A DNA stretch of 64,000 bases from Desarmillaria ectypa (lineage: Eukaryota > Basidiomycota > Agaricomycetes > Agaricales > Physalacriaceae): assembly GCA_030407005.1 (NCBI GenBank), contig JAUDYN010000004.1:310001-374000 (forward strand), given 5' to 3'. The notes under the pieces are model-generated. The model saw nothing but the letters and a program-made list of their open reading frames with translations. It was not told the DNA's origin and ran no database searches. Within the stretch, counting starts at the first letter, position 1. Each line of letters begins with the position of its first letter. The translations under genes were made by a program, and so were the position numbers. Below, piece by piece: positions 10,300 through 21,957 of this stretch.

Positions 10300-11494
10300 A
10301 GCGATACATTTCTAGAGGGTGAAAGAAAGGAGAGCCTGGGAGAGATTGATTCCTTCTCATCATTGTCAGCCGCTTTTATACACGCGAAAAAGAATTCTGG
10401 GCCTGAGAATGGTTGGTGAGCCGGTCGGTAGTTTCTTTCCGAGGCCAGTTGGCATCTGTCATGGTTTTTAGGAAAGCACAACACCGAGCTCGAGAATGTT
10501 GACTCCATCCTAGAGTAGTCCTAGTCAGCAGCTGAGCACCAGAGTCCTTGCGACATGAGTGGTACCAAGCCTGAGGAAGGTGAAAGTAAAGAGAGGAGGA
10601 ATCCTGGCTGGTCCCTGGGAGATTTCGCCGACTAAAACACGTGACGAATCGCGAAGTAAGTATGGCATGGTTTCGAATCCCACTCTCATCAAATTTTTGT
10701 CATAGTTTCTAGGATTCCTACCATGCTTTCGTATCTTTGACCTACCTCTGCTCTGGCAATATGCGCCGATTCGCACCAAGTTATCGGGTTGAAGACCCCT
10801 CGCATCTACATTGGTTCTATTCGACTTCGGTATATAAGCCACTGGGTCCTCGAACAAGTTGGAATTGATTCTTTCAAATCTCGCTGGTCTTACACGTACA
10901 CGTCTTCAGATGCGACACACAGGACATAGTCGTAGTTAACAAATATTTCCACCATAACCCAGAGTCACCTCTCCTGGAGAGATATTAGCGTAGATCGAAT
11001 CTACGTTGGGGTTGTTGCCCAACAGAACGTCATACGTGGTGCCCTCAGCATCGGCAATACCTACGTAGTTATCCCCGAAACGACTACTTGAGTGTTCGTG
11101 AAATCTTGACCGGTAATACCCAGGAAAAGGGCCTTTGATAACGAACAACTTCGTAGGAAGTCCCAACTGGACAAATACTTTTGCACGTCTTACTTAATTC
11201 ACGACAGCAGAGCGGAAGTATCTAGGTAAGAATCCTTTATCATCCTTTCATCCGAGGATCAATGAAACTGGAGACTGGGCTTGCTACCGTGTAGGACCCC
11301 CAAAGCCGGTCTAAATGAGACGGGGGAATATAGTGGTCGGTACTCGTTCTTAATGGGATCCGATTCATTTCTATTGTACCGTAAAAATGGTGTTGTATAC
11401 ACCCCACCTCTAACCTTAGGACTGATTAACAGTGTGAATTCTACCCGAAATTCAGATACGATGTGCCCCGTTACTAATATCGTAGACAGGCAAA
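10300..11494. other. Intergenic with scattered short frames
   Basis: Contains a tRNA-Leu-like 3' fragment (listed separately) and a 76-aa minus-strand frame at 10936-11166. That frame has a plausible globular composition but no family that I recognise, and no joining exon was found. Confidence 0.4.
10671..10692 (+). repeat. Fragment matching the 3' end of tRNA-Leu
   Basis: The bases ttcgaatcccactctcatca are identical to the T loop, T-stem 3' strand and acceptor 3' strand of the tRNA at 2464-2596. The upstream bases do not form the 5' half of a tRNA. It is a dispersed tRNA fragment or a badly decayed tRNA copy. Confidence 0.65.
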
Positions 11495-12263
11495 TCAACC
11501 GACAACTCTCCTGACCTTCGTCATCGTTGTGGTGGTTGTCATAATGACAATATTTCCTTCAGTGCTTTCACCAAAGTTCACCACCGCATTCGCTACCGGC
11601 TGGGCCGTTGATGATGGAACACCTTCGCATTCACGGAGGTGCCACAGCTGCGAGGAATCAGCATTTGAACGCTGTTTGGAAAGGAAGACCTGCTGAAATG
11701 TTGAGTCCAAAGCTTGGGTGCTCGTTAAGGTAGCGTACAGGAGGGAGACCGTCAACCTGGATGTCCATGCTAAACACATATTCGCTATTAGGCCACCTGA
11801 TTCTATCAATCGCAGAAATCAGGATGTGCGGTATGACAGAGAAATATAACCAAACCTATATACTCCATTATCTGCATCATATAACTTAACATCCCAACTG
11901 ACGGGAAACGACGAAGCCACAACGTGGGGTCGAAGCTCATTCAGAGCTTTGAAATCGATGGACAAGTATGATCCGTTGTAGACACTCCGAATGGAGTACC
12001 CCGCACCCAACGTCGCAAATTCCCACTAACAATTAGATGGTCAACTCGCAAGGGATGGCGCTGTCATACCTGTTGATTATCGCCGTCATGACTAGAGAAG
12101 CCTGCGTTGCTGCAGTGAGACAATCGCACGAGAAAGATGGATGTACGGTCGTACCAATGATAGTTCTCAAGTCCTCCCCTGAGAGATCGACGTGGGTATT
12201 GCCTTTTTCCAGATTAGGATCTGCGAGGTGGATCCTATATATACCAGGCTTCAGGTCATCCAT
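11495..12263 (-). CDS. Ricin-B-type (beta-trefoil) lectin-like protein
   Basis: The gene starts MDDLKPGIYRIH at 12263. The sequence follows the beta-trefoil pattern of fungal ricin-B lectins: a GIYRI opening strand, DLSGEDLRTIIG, then HDGDNQQWEF across a short intron near 12090. After an intron at about 12069-12029 come GAGYSIRSVYNGSYLSID and a VSWDV..NGVYR segment, and after introns near 11850 and 11710 a final SQLWHLRE strand. The QxW motif appears as QQW and QLW. Such proteins bind glycans and in mushrooms are often defence lectins. No toxin catalytic domain is attached. Intron boundaries in the N-terminal half are uncertain and the C-terminal end is guessed from the open frame, so the exact protein is not fixed. 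It may be intact or slightly damaged. Confidence 0.55.
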
Positions 12264-12332
12264 GATTGCTGTAACGAAGGAGGCGTAGCTGTTTGAGCGT
12301 GTGAGAGGTAGGACGGAAGACATGAGGTTCAA

Positions 12333-12935
12333 GATTTTGATATGTGATAGTAGGTACCCAAAGACAGTATTCGAACGTCCATCGATACCGGGGATAAGAA
12401 CGGGATGCTACGCGATATCACAGTGCCCATCAGCACAAATATAAGCGGCTGATCCCATATCTTTCACGTATGAGGGCATCTGACAGGTCTGGCCGGAGTG
12501 AGATTGCCAAGAAATATCGTCGTCGGACTCGACTCTTCAATCCCCCACCAAGCTCCAAGAAACATTTCCGTATCGGAGGCGAGATATACATATGTGTATA
12601 GCTTCTCAGACTCGGATAAATATCCATTCAGGGTGTGGACATCAGGTAAAGTTATGCACTGCATGTCACCAGTGCGCAACGGGGATAACCTGCGCGATAA
12701 CGTGAAAAGAGCAAGCCTTGCACTTTCCACTACATAGAATGAGTCGAGAATAAATCTGGATGAAGCCAACCACAAGGATGTTTGAGACCTCGGTTAAGTT
12801 AGCAGCAAATTTTTGAGACGCCTTAGTGGGAGGAAAAACAAGGTGCGACCGGCAGTACGGCCCGATTCTGACGTTCATGTCTTTATTTGGAAATTATCTT
12901 TTTTTCGTTCTCTCTCACATCTCGCGAGTGTGAAA
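12333..12935. other. Intergenic with an unassigned minus-strand frame
   Basis: A 103-aa minus-strand frame (12464-12775) lies upstream of the lectin-like gene. Its composition is compatible with coding, but I recognise no family and could not join it to the lectin. The 3' part is the promoter region of GRC3. Confidence 0.4.
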
Positions 12936-15248
12936 ATGCTGAGCGCTGTCGCCGCTCGTAAAGCAGCGCAAGCCGCAAAGAAAATGCAAGAACCAACTCC
13001 CTCCATGGTTTTTGAAGAACCAGCACCGGTCCTAGTGGGACCATCCCGTTCGCAGCCTGTCCCGAAACGGAAACCGTCGTCGCAGAATGCCCCTTCCTTC
13101 AGAAAGAAGAAGAAAAATTATGACAGGCGGCCGGAGCCTTCGCGGTACTTTGAAGAGCCTGACCCGTTCCAGATACAAGAGGACACCATTGCCATTGATT
13201 CAGATACGTCCAACGAAAGGGACATCGAACAGCCTGAGCCTGTCCAGCGGGGATGGTCTCCTAGTGCACCACTGAACGATTCTTCCGAAGAGGAGGATGA
13301 AGGACCGACGCTGGTGCAAGTTCCGCAGCCACAATCACCACCTATTACTCCGGAGGAAAGCGACACGCTCTCGACATTCCATCCTATACGCGACCAAAAT
13401 ACATTTACTCTGACTCCCGACGAGATTTGCTCTTTTGGACTGGGCGAAGGCGCGGGTACCCTCATTGCTCTTAGCTCTTCCGACACAATATGTTTCTTGG
13501 GGGCGTACAAATTATCTGTTCTCTACGGGTCAATTGCGATTTGCGGTACCACTCTTCATTCATCCGCCCGTGCGCACCATGTGTTCGCCCCACGCTCTTC
13601 TCCTCTACCCGTTATTGCAGTAGAATATGATCGAGGAGGACCGTCAAAAACGGCGTCTCTCGCCCCACGTTTTCAACCTTTACAGGGGCCTGCTGACGCC
13701 TTGATCGTCATTCAAGAGTTACAGACAAACGTTTCTGGCCTTGAGGTTATATGCAAAACGTTTGATGGAATGTTTAGTCCTTACCGGCGAAGGGATGAGG
13801 ATGCATTTGATTTTCGTATACCAGGTGTCCATATGGTGAGCATTACTTCTTTCTTCAGTGATACAGACAACTCATGGAACTGGCTAGGTTAGTCGGAGGA
13901 CTAAGCACTGTGAACCATTTTACCTGCCACCGTCGTGGTCTTCTGCCCTATCCTCTGCTTCTCCGGTAGAGGCAAATGCTTCCGAGGTGTACCTCGTGGA
14001 GGGACCCAAGAAGACGGGCAAAAGCACTTTTGCTAGGACCTTGGTGAACCGGCTTTTGACTAGGTGATAGGCTAACCACAACTCATCATCCACAATGCTG
14101 ACTGAAATACCTCAGATATCAACGGGTCGCGTATTTAGAATGTGATTTAGGCCAATCCGAATTTACTCCCGGAGGTATGGTCACTTTGAACATAATAGAG
14201 TTCCCAATTTTTGGTAATAAAAAAAACGACTACTGCATTTACTTATACTCATTACAAAGTTGTAGGTCCGCCATTCACTCATCCAACGCTCCCCATTCAC
14301 GCCCACTACATTGGTGCAACAACACCCAAGTCGTCCCCATCACATTATTTATCGGCCATCCAGTCTCTAGTCCAGACCTATCGTCTAGATATCCAAATAC
14401 CTACCGATATGGGTATTGAAAGCGATGATGACCGCACCTGCGACCGCATCCCGCTTGTTGCCAATACGATGGGTTGGACCAAAGGTCTAGGTGCAGATCT
14501 TCTACAAAAGATCCATGCCATGGTCGAGCCGACACAAATATTCGAGTTTCAGGCCCCGATAATCGATAATGCCTGGCCTACCCAGGCCCCGGCACATCGC
14601 CTGATCAAACCCATACCCTCATCGAACTTGTACTCTGCCGTAGACACGCGGACGCTATCGATAATGTCATACTTCCACGCCGTGTTTCTCTCCGCCATAG
14701 ACCCTGATTCGTTCCGCCAGATCACAGCCACGACGTGGAACACCTCCCTCCCGCTGTGTGCTAAGCAACCGTACGAGGTGGATATCTCTGCTGCTGTGGA
14801 TCAGGTCATTCTCACTGGGGCGGGTACAGAGGATGTTCCGCCTTCGGAGATACAGTGTGTACTTAATGGCGCGTTGGTGGGACTGGTGAGCTGCGAGCCG
14901 GGGAGTGTGGATGCGCCTCTTGATGGTATACCATACACTCAAGGTGCCCTGCCGCCTGCTCCGCAATCATCGTCATGCTACGGGCTCGCGCTTATTCGGT
15001 CGTTGTCGTCTTCTGTTTTGCATGTACTGACACCTACCCCGCCGGCTTCCCTATCTAAGACGCGAGTGCTTGTGAAAGGTGAGATGGAGCTGCCGATTTG
15101 GGGTCTTTTGGACTTTAGGACAGATACCGATGAGGTTGCAGGTGTGGAGAAGGGTAAAGTGCCGTTCTTGCAGTGGGGAAAGAGGGAGGGGCTTGGTGCT
15201 GAGAAAAGGCGGGTGAGAAGGAATTTGATGAGGAAGGGACAGATGTGA
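12936..15248 (+). CDS. GRC3: Polynucleotide 5'-hydroxyl-kinase GRC3 (NOL9)
   Basis: GRC3 phosphorylates the 5'-hydroxyl of RNA ends. With Las1 it processes the ITS2 spacer of pre-rRNA in the nucleolus, and in yeast it also affects Pol I termination. Exons 12936-13835, 13888-14063, 14116-14213 and 14266-15248 give a 718-aa protein, all introns 52 nt and in phase. The N-terminal 200 residues are basic, then acidic and Pro/Ser-rich, with a likely nuclear signal KRKPSS..KKKK. The P-loop GPKKTGKST is at about residues 339-347, followed by YLECDLGQSEFTPGG, the Clp1/Grc3-type Walker B region. The C-terminus ends with a basic RRVRRNLMRKGQ tail common in this family. The start MLSAVAARKAAQ is preferred over an upstream in-frame ATG at 12813 because it matches the usual N-terminus. 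Confidence 0.93.
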
Positions 15249-15545
15249 TGTACGGTGTTCGTTTATTACTCTGATACGATTGCTAACGATTATGTAGGGA
15301 CGAATGCTATATTTTGTGGAGCACCTGTTAGTTCATTGACTTTTATTTACGAAGACAATGGCAATATCAGTGCCTTTGCTTTCGATCCACAATTTCCACA
15401 TTACTCTGTATTCCGAGGCCCAATGTTTGTTCGCGCCAAAGACAGCCTCATCAGACAACAACCGCGAAATTCGATGCATCTCTCGACGGTCAAGGCTGCT
15501 GAAGTATTTCTTCAGCATTCGGGCTTGGCTGAGTGTAGTGTGATT

Positions 15546-16085
15546 CTAGGTTACCGAGTCAGAGATAGCCAGGAGCGCAGACTCGACACGACGTACCAGG
15601 CTTTCGGGGAAGACCATTCGATGCCACTTGCAGAATGCTTTTGACGGAAGATAGTATTCTGTTGCTTCGGTTTCTTCTTCATGGGATACCGACGCTGGAG
15701 GTGCAGGTGCATACGATGTTATGACGGGGAATGACCAGTCCTTCATAGCACTAGATGTCTGCAGGTATAGATGTGATCGCATCGCTGATTCCCAGTATGC
15801 CTGCTCCTCCCCCTCATTTGCATACGTGCTATGCGATCTCTTGCGCAGAAAAAATTCTAGTGTGGTTCTCCATATGTGCCACAATATAGCCCAAATTTTG
15901 GATATGAAGCTACTGATGGCGAGTTCGTTGAGTAGGAGGTCTCCAGGACCAAACTGAAAGAAAGCGCCAAGCGAATGGAGGAGAAAGAGACGCATTCTGG
16001 GTGCCCTGGGAGTGAGAGGAGTAGATGACCATTCTAGTGCTAAATATACTGGAAGAATAAAGGATGGCAGCCTCGCCTTTGTCAC
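15546..16085 (-). CDS. Hypothetical protein, possible small membrane protein
   Basis: An uninterrupted 179-aa frame convergent with GRC3. The central part is hydrophobic and aromatic (about residues 30-75, with IWAILWHIW), then charged and acidic. No family is recognised, and no intron is needed. It could be a lineage-specific gene or a chance frame. The overlapping plus-strand frame 15255-15644 is equally unsupported. Confidence 0.3.
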   Translation of the reverse strand: MTKARLPSFILPVYLALEWSSTPLTPRAPRMRLFLLHSLGAFFQFGPGDLLLNELAISSFISKIWAILWHIWRTTLEFFLRKRSHSTYANEGEEQAYWESAMRSHLYLQTSSAMKDWSFPVITSYAPAPPASVSHEEETEATEYYLPSKAFCKWHRMVFPESLVRRVESALLAISDSVT

Positions 16086-16519
16086 GCAATGACCCTAAGG
16101 TCTAAACATTGATTAAAGTTAAGGCTTAATATTGATTTATATTATCACTCAAAACCCACAAAAAATGCGTTAAGGGATTAATTGCGCCACTTTCACTTAA
16201 CATAATTGTGTATACGGACGGATCCTTTTGTTCACAGAACATCGATATCGGCTCCTTCGCTTCGGAGTGCGGTCTGATTAACTCACGTGGTGTTTGAAGT
16301 CTTAATAAGGAACATTATTATGGGCAATTATTAACACCTAAGGGCTAAAAGATATCTCCTTTATTAAACTTTGCTCGCACAGCCACCGGAAACATCCGGG
16401 CCCCGTTGAAAATTCGTCTCTGGGTTAAGGTTCCAGTCAACCAATCTTGTCTCTTGCCCTCATCCTGCATTTTTCTTTCCTGATTTTCCTTTGGCGTGTA
16501 CAGCTGAAATTTATTCTGC
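16086..16519. other. Intergenic region upstream of RNA14
   Basis: No gene seen. It holds the RNA14 5' region, with a pyrimidine-rich stretch (16440-16495) just before the start codon. Confidence 0.5.
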
Positions 16520-19472
16520 ATGTCTCAAGATGAATTTGCTGGTGACAAGACCCAACCGAGCGAAGAAATTGTCGCGGCTTTGAACAGTCCAGTCAAGACC
16601 GAGCCGTCGTCACAGAGCCTACCACCGCTGTCCGAATTCGATTCCTTGCTCACCCAATTGGCAGAAAAACCTCACGTTCCTGCTCTCTGGAAGAGACTTG
16701 TCGAGATTGCTGAACAAAGTGGAGAAACAGAGAAGATAAAAACTGCTTTCGATTCATTGCTAAAGCAGTATCCAAACACCGTGCGTGAACCACCGGCGTC
16801 CAATCTATCTTTTTCTCATTCTTCACAGTCTGCGGCTCAAATTTCATATATTAGCCATTACCTGGATAATCCCAAGACTTTTGGCGAAGCTGAAGCATTG
16901 TTCACGACGTTTTTGAAGCATTCTCCGTCCGTGGACCTATTTCGATTTTATTTAACCTATGTCAGGCGAGTCATTCCAACGTGGCATAGCTTATGCTCTG
17001 TCTGACACTGACACTGTCTACAGACGCGTGCATTCTGATCCCACCAAACGGGATCCCGCTAAACGGGAAGTCGTCAGGAAGGCGTACGAATTTGCACTGA
17101 ATCCACCCCATGGCGTCGGCCAGGACAAGGACGCAGGTGACATCTGGCATGATTATATCCAGTTCTTGAGTGAGAGCGAGGTGGGTTCTTATCGTCGTCA
17201 TCTGGGGCTCTGGCTGAAACCTGCCAGGCAACGGCGACAACCACCTGGGACCAACAGCAAAATATGGATGCGCTACGCAAGGTATATCACCGTGCTGTTC
17301 AAATACCACTCGACAACGTAGAGAAGCTTTGGCAAGACCTGGAAGCGTTCGAAATGAAGTTGAACAAGATCACTGCAAAAAAGTTCATGGCCGACCTTTC
17401 ACCGGCACATATGCAAGCGCGAACAGTGTATCGGCAGTTGAATAACTATGTATCGACCTTGTACCCCCCTTCAACGGGCCGGCCAGAACTGTTTTTGCCT
17501 TCGTTGCCCTCGTTCGATCCCGCAGAACGCTCTACAGTCGGCAAGTGGAAAGCGTACTTGAAATGGGAAGAAAGCAACCCTCTTGAAATCGAAGACAAGG
17601 ACAAACCTCTGTTGATCCTACGCGTACAAACTGTGTATCGGAAGGCCGTTATTAGAATGCGATACTTTCCTGAAATTTGGTTTGTGATGATCGAGTTGTG
17701 TACGTGCCTCGACGTTTGACTGGAGATTTGGGTAGGTACATGGCGTACACGTGGACCAAGAGCATCGGCAAGAATGAAGAAGCAATATCTATCCTCAAGA
17801 ACGGACGCGAAGCGAATCCACTGAGGTTATATATCTTGTCCGCTCTCATCAAACGCGTGCTCACCGTCACTATAGCTTCCTCCTCACGTTTGCCTACGCA
17901 GAAGCCCTCGAAGCCAACAAGAAATATGATGAGGTCAAGACTACCTTTGATACCTTCCTCGCGAACTTGAGAACCGATCTTGAGACGGTTGAGCAGCAAG
18001 TCAAGTCCGCCAATTCGTCTTTCAGTAGCACCAATGGAGATATCCCCGGTGTACAGCCTCCAGCCAACGAAACAGGAAGTCAGTCAAATAATTATTCCTT
18101 CAATAGCCAGTCGTCCGATGAGACACCTCCAAAATCGAGTGAACTTGCCGAGAAGCGGGCAGAGTATGGATTAGTGTATATTTGTTATATGCGTTTTATG
18201 CGACGTACGGAAGGCGTGCAGAAGTCTCGGGGTGTGTTTGGGATGGCGAGGAAGGATCGCTGGACACCTTGGGAAGTATACGAAGCAGCAGGTGATGCTA
18301 CTGTTGTACTCGCTTTCTCATCACTAAAACTGTTCTATAGCGCTTATGGAGTACCACTGTTCAAATGACAAAAACATCGCCAGCCGGATCTTCGAAAAAG
18401 GTCTCAGCACCTTTGGCACCGAGATCGAGTTTGTCATTCGTTATCTGGCGTTCCTTATCTCGATAAACGATGAGAACAGTATGTGGCTATATTTCTATGG
18501 TTATCTCCTCCATTATATTAAATCGTTATAGACGCACGAGCATTGTTTGAGCGCGTCATTGGTACCTTCCCTCCTGAAAAGGCTCGACCGCTTTGGGAAC
18601 GCTGGGCTCGATATGAGTATCAGTACGCTGATCTCGAAGCTGCGCTCAAACTCGAGAAAAGGATGGCTGATGTTTATCCAAATGGCAAGCCGTCCCTTGC
18701 CAGCGTCACGTCTTTCTAACTTTCCGCGTAGATCCCCCACTAAAGAGGTTTGCACAACGGCACGTCTACCTGGGCGTCGATGCTATCGCTGCCCGAGACT
18801 TAGGAGTGGCTATAGCCAAAAAGAGTACGTCAGCCTTAGGCCGAAGTGATACGATCCAGAGTCTGCTCGCCCCGCCTCCTACTCCGGTAACTAGTGGCAC
18901 CAAGAGACCACCATCGCCCGAGCACCGCAAACCTCGGGATGATAGAAGCAGCGATTATGGTCCTTCGCACAAGCGCGTTCGTCCAAATTCTCCACCACCA
19001 CGGTCATCAGAAAGAGATAGGTGGGAGGGTTCTCGGGATGGTCCTTCGTCCTCAAGAGGACGACGATATAGCCCGCCGCCGCCTTCGAGTAAAGACCGTG
19101 ATCGCCCGCCGCTGCCGCCACCACGAAGGCAAGAGAAAGAAAAGGACAGGGAGGAGGAGAAACCAGTCACCCTCCCCCCGGTAATATCATACTTCCTAGG
19201 CTCACTTCCCTCTGCTTCTGAGTTTGATGGACCGGTTTTCCGTACTGAAGACTTGATGAATCTTTTCCGTAATGCTGTTATTCCAAGCTCGAGTTCGTCT
19301 AGGACAAGATCTCCGCCTCCGCCACCTGTCCCTCCTCGAGGAGGTAAGTTCGGTCCATGGTCCTGGCCCCCCATGAGATACTGACGAAGATTTTTCAGGG
19401 GGCCGTCCGCCACCAGATTATAGCCCATACCAAGGACCGGGTGGAGGATCGAGAGGAGGAAGAAGATATTGA
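16520..19472 (+). CDS. RNA14: mRNA 3'-end-processing protein RNA14 (CstF-77)
   Basis: RNA14 is the HAT-repeat scaffold of cleavage factor IA, which positions the machinery for pre-mRNA cleavage and polyadenylation. Ten exons (16520-16780, 16829-16965, 17024-17180, 17228-17679, 17736-17825, 17876-18291, 18341-18478, 18532-18684, 18732-19343, 19399-19472) give exactly 829 aa. HAT-type helices run through the first 640 residues, for example [31 protein letters not shown] and RALFERVIG. The C-terminus is low-complexity, with Arg/Ser/Pro-rich SPPPPSS and RDRPPLPPP tracts and an RG-rich end. Two introns, 16966-17023 and 18685-18731, start with GC rather than GT; in both cases only the GC-AG splice keeps the frame and the repeat sequence. 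Confidence 0.92.
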
Positions 19473-19618
19473 TGATGATCATAACTAATAACGCTGCTTT
19501 GATACGCTTGCTAATAACAAATTTATACCTGTTGCATGATATACATACATAAAATACAAGATATCGATTATGATAGATACTTCCAGAAAAGTTTAAAGAT
19601 GTCTTTTACGACAGTCCT

Positions 19619-21957
19619 TCAAACTGACGTCTCCCTCTTGACAAACTCTGCCCTCTCGGGCGTGGGCAAAAGGGCATGTCCTGTCCTCAGTTTGACGTCT
19701 AGAAGCCAGTTGTCTGATAGCTGACTCTGAGCGGGGAGAGGGCGAGGGGTGAATATCATCTTTCGGGGAATAGGCCGATCGCCAATGAGTCCGTTGGCAG
19801 CGCTAATGACCGCACGGCATTTAGAGGTCGTCACATCATCAGAAATACCAACTCCCCATGTATCTTCGCCGCCTGGTCCACACAGCTCGAGGAATGTCGC
19901 TGCTTTGGGGACGTTGTCGGTGTTGATCGTCTGTGCAGCGTACTCACCCGAAGTGAGTTCCAGGTCGAGGTAGGTACGCATGGCGTTCAGGACTGCCTGT
20001 ACGGTATTGCTACCGTCGCCCTGAATAGTGCGCAAAGTGCCGTCTACGACGACATGGCCTTCGAACCTGAAGTTGGTCTCGTCATCTTCAGCGGAAGATA
20101 AGGTGAAGAGGTCATCGGAATAGTCTGACACAGGTGAAGACGGCTCTTTGGACGATGGCAATAGTGGCAAGAGACGGTAAGACTGAAGATGAAGTCGATT
20201 GATAGGTCGATGATGAATGGAGTACGTTTGTTTGAAAGCCTCTGTGATCAGACTAGTCGTCATTTCTTTGCCGGTGCGTTCGCTTTCCTTCTGGACGACA
20301 CCATAGAACGAAACTTGCATTCGACGAGGCAGGTCGAGTTGCATCTTCTGTTTGATAACATAGGCAGTTCCAGCCTTCCCACTCTGACTGCTGACCCTGA
20401 TAAGGTTCTCGTAGCCATACCCGATGTCCTTAGGATCTAAAGGGATATACGGCATAGCCCAGAACTTGATGCCCGTCCCGGTGCGGTCGACTTCCGCCCA
20501 CCGCTTGACTTGAAAATCAAGACCCTTTTTAATAGCGTCTTGGTGCGTCCCAGCGAAGGCGGAGAACACAAGGTTCCCGACGTACGGGTAACGAACGGGG
20601 ACAGTCATCTCGTTGCACCGACATACAGTGTCGACGATTCCTGGGAGGTTGGAGAAGTCGAGATGGGGAGAGATGCCTTGAGAGTAGAGGTTCAGAGCAA
20701 GAGAGATCAGGTCGACGTTTCCGGTGCGTTCGCCGTTCCCGAGAAGACAACCTTCAACGCGGGTGCCTCCGGCGAGAAGGCCCAATTCTGCCGCAGCAAC
20801 AGTGGTTCCTAGATTGAAAGTTAGGAATTGTTGCTGGACTAGCTGTAATCACCTACCTCTGTCATTATGAGGATGAATACTGAGGATAACACTGTCTCGT
20901 TGATTAATATGATTGGAAAAGTACTCCACCTGGTAAAACGGATCAGCGGGCCGTCAGGGAAGACTAAAATATGACGCTTCTTACCATATCAGCGTAATGG
21001 TTGCTCGGTGCGCACTCGACAGTAGCAGCCAAGTTAAAAATAACCTTATCTTCCGGATTAGCTTTCCCCCATTCCCCCAGAACTCTGTTGCCGAGTTCGA
21101 CCGTAAATTCGGGTTCAGTCTGGGAAAACGTCTCAAGACAATAATTCAGCGTGAAACGTGTACCTAATCAATGACAACGTTAGATGGCTGCTCGTTGTAT
21201 AACATGTATACTACGTACCAGAACGAGCAGTCTCCTCTTCAGTCAGTTGTTTGACCAAACGAACAGCGTTTAGAGTTAACTCGATCGTCTGTTCTTTGGT
21301 GTTCCTGAATACAACTTCGCGGAAGACAGGAGAGACGGCATTATAAAGGTGGATAATCGCATGCTTTGCACCAGATAAAGATGAGATAGACTTCGTTATC
21401 AGATCCGAGCGCGCGGGGGTGATGATCTGTAGGGAAGTAGGAACCACTGCGGTCCTATATCCAGAGAAACAAAACCTACTTGAATAGTAACATCGTTCGG
21501 GATTTCGGCATGTTCGATAAGAGATCTGACGAATTGATACTCAAGGTCTGCAGCAGATGGATATGCGACTTCGATCTCTTTGAAGCCGATGTCAACCAGC
21601 AATCTAGCGAATAGAAGTCAGGCAGGTTGATGCTACGGAGAAGAGAAAAACTGACCGGAAGAGTTCGAATTTCGTCTTATTGCTCATAGGATTAACCAAT
21701 GCTTGGTTTCCGTCACGTAAATCTGTTGAGAGCCATGTTGGAGAGACGGTGGTTCTTCTGGTTGGCCATTGGCGAATATAGTTGGGGGGGAAATTGACCG
21801 CAAGATACGGTAAGTATTTCTCGGCAGGATCGAGCCTGGCCAAAGAAGTCAATCGGAAGCATGGAGTACTAGGTACCGTGTGAACGTACAACATAGGCAT
21901 TGGAAACGGGCTTTTACGATGAGGAATAGAAAGCAGGTTGAGGATACGCGTCGCCAC
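19619..21957 (-). CDS. LEU4: 2-isopropylmalate synthase
   Basis: It condenses acetyl-CoA with 2-oxoisovalerate, the first committed step of leucine synthesis. Exons 21957-21656, 21603-21480, 21426-21219, 21163-20985, 20929-20857 and 20808-19619 give 691 aa. The N-terminus has basic and hydroxylated residues that could act as a mitochondrial presequence. The catalytic TIM barrel has [25 protein letters not shown], the metal-binding HPHNDR near the end of exon 5, and [13 protein letters not shown]. The linker [11 protein letters not shown] and the C-terminal LeuA regulatory domain, the leucine feedback site, follow: [12 protein letters not shown] and [10 protein letters not shown]. It converges on RNA14, with the stop codons about 147 bp apart. 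An upstream in-frame start beyond 21957 was not seen. Confidence 0.94.

Noticed and set aside
18891..19482. Minus-strand frames over the RNA14 C-terminus
   Set aside because: They are shadows of the Arg/Ser/Pro-rich low-complexity region.
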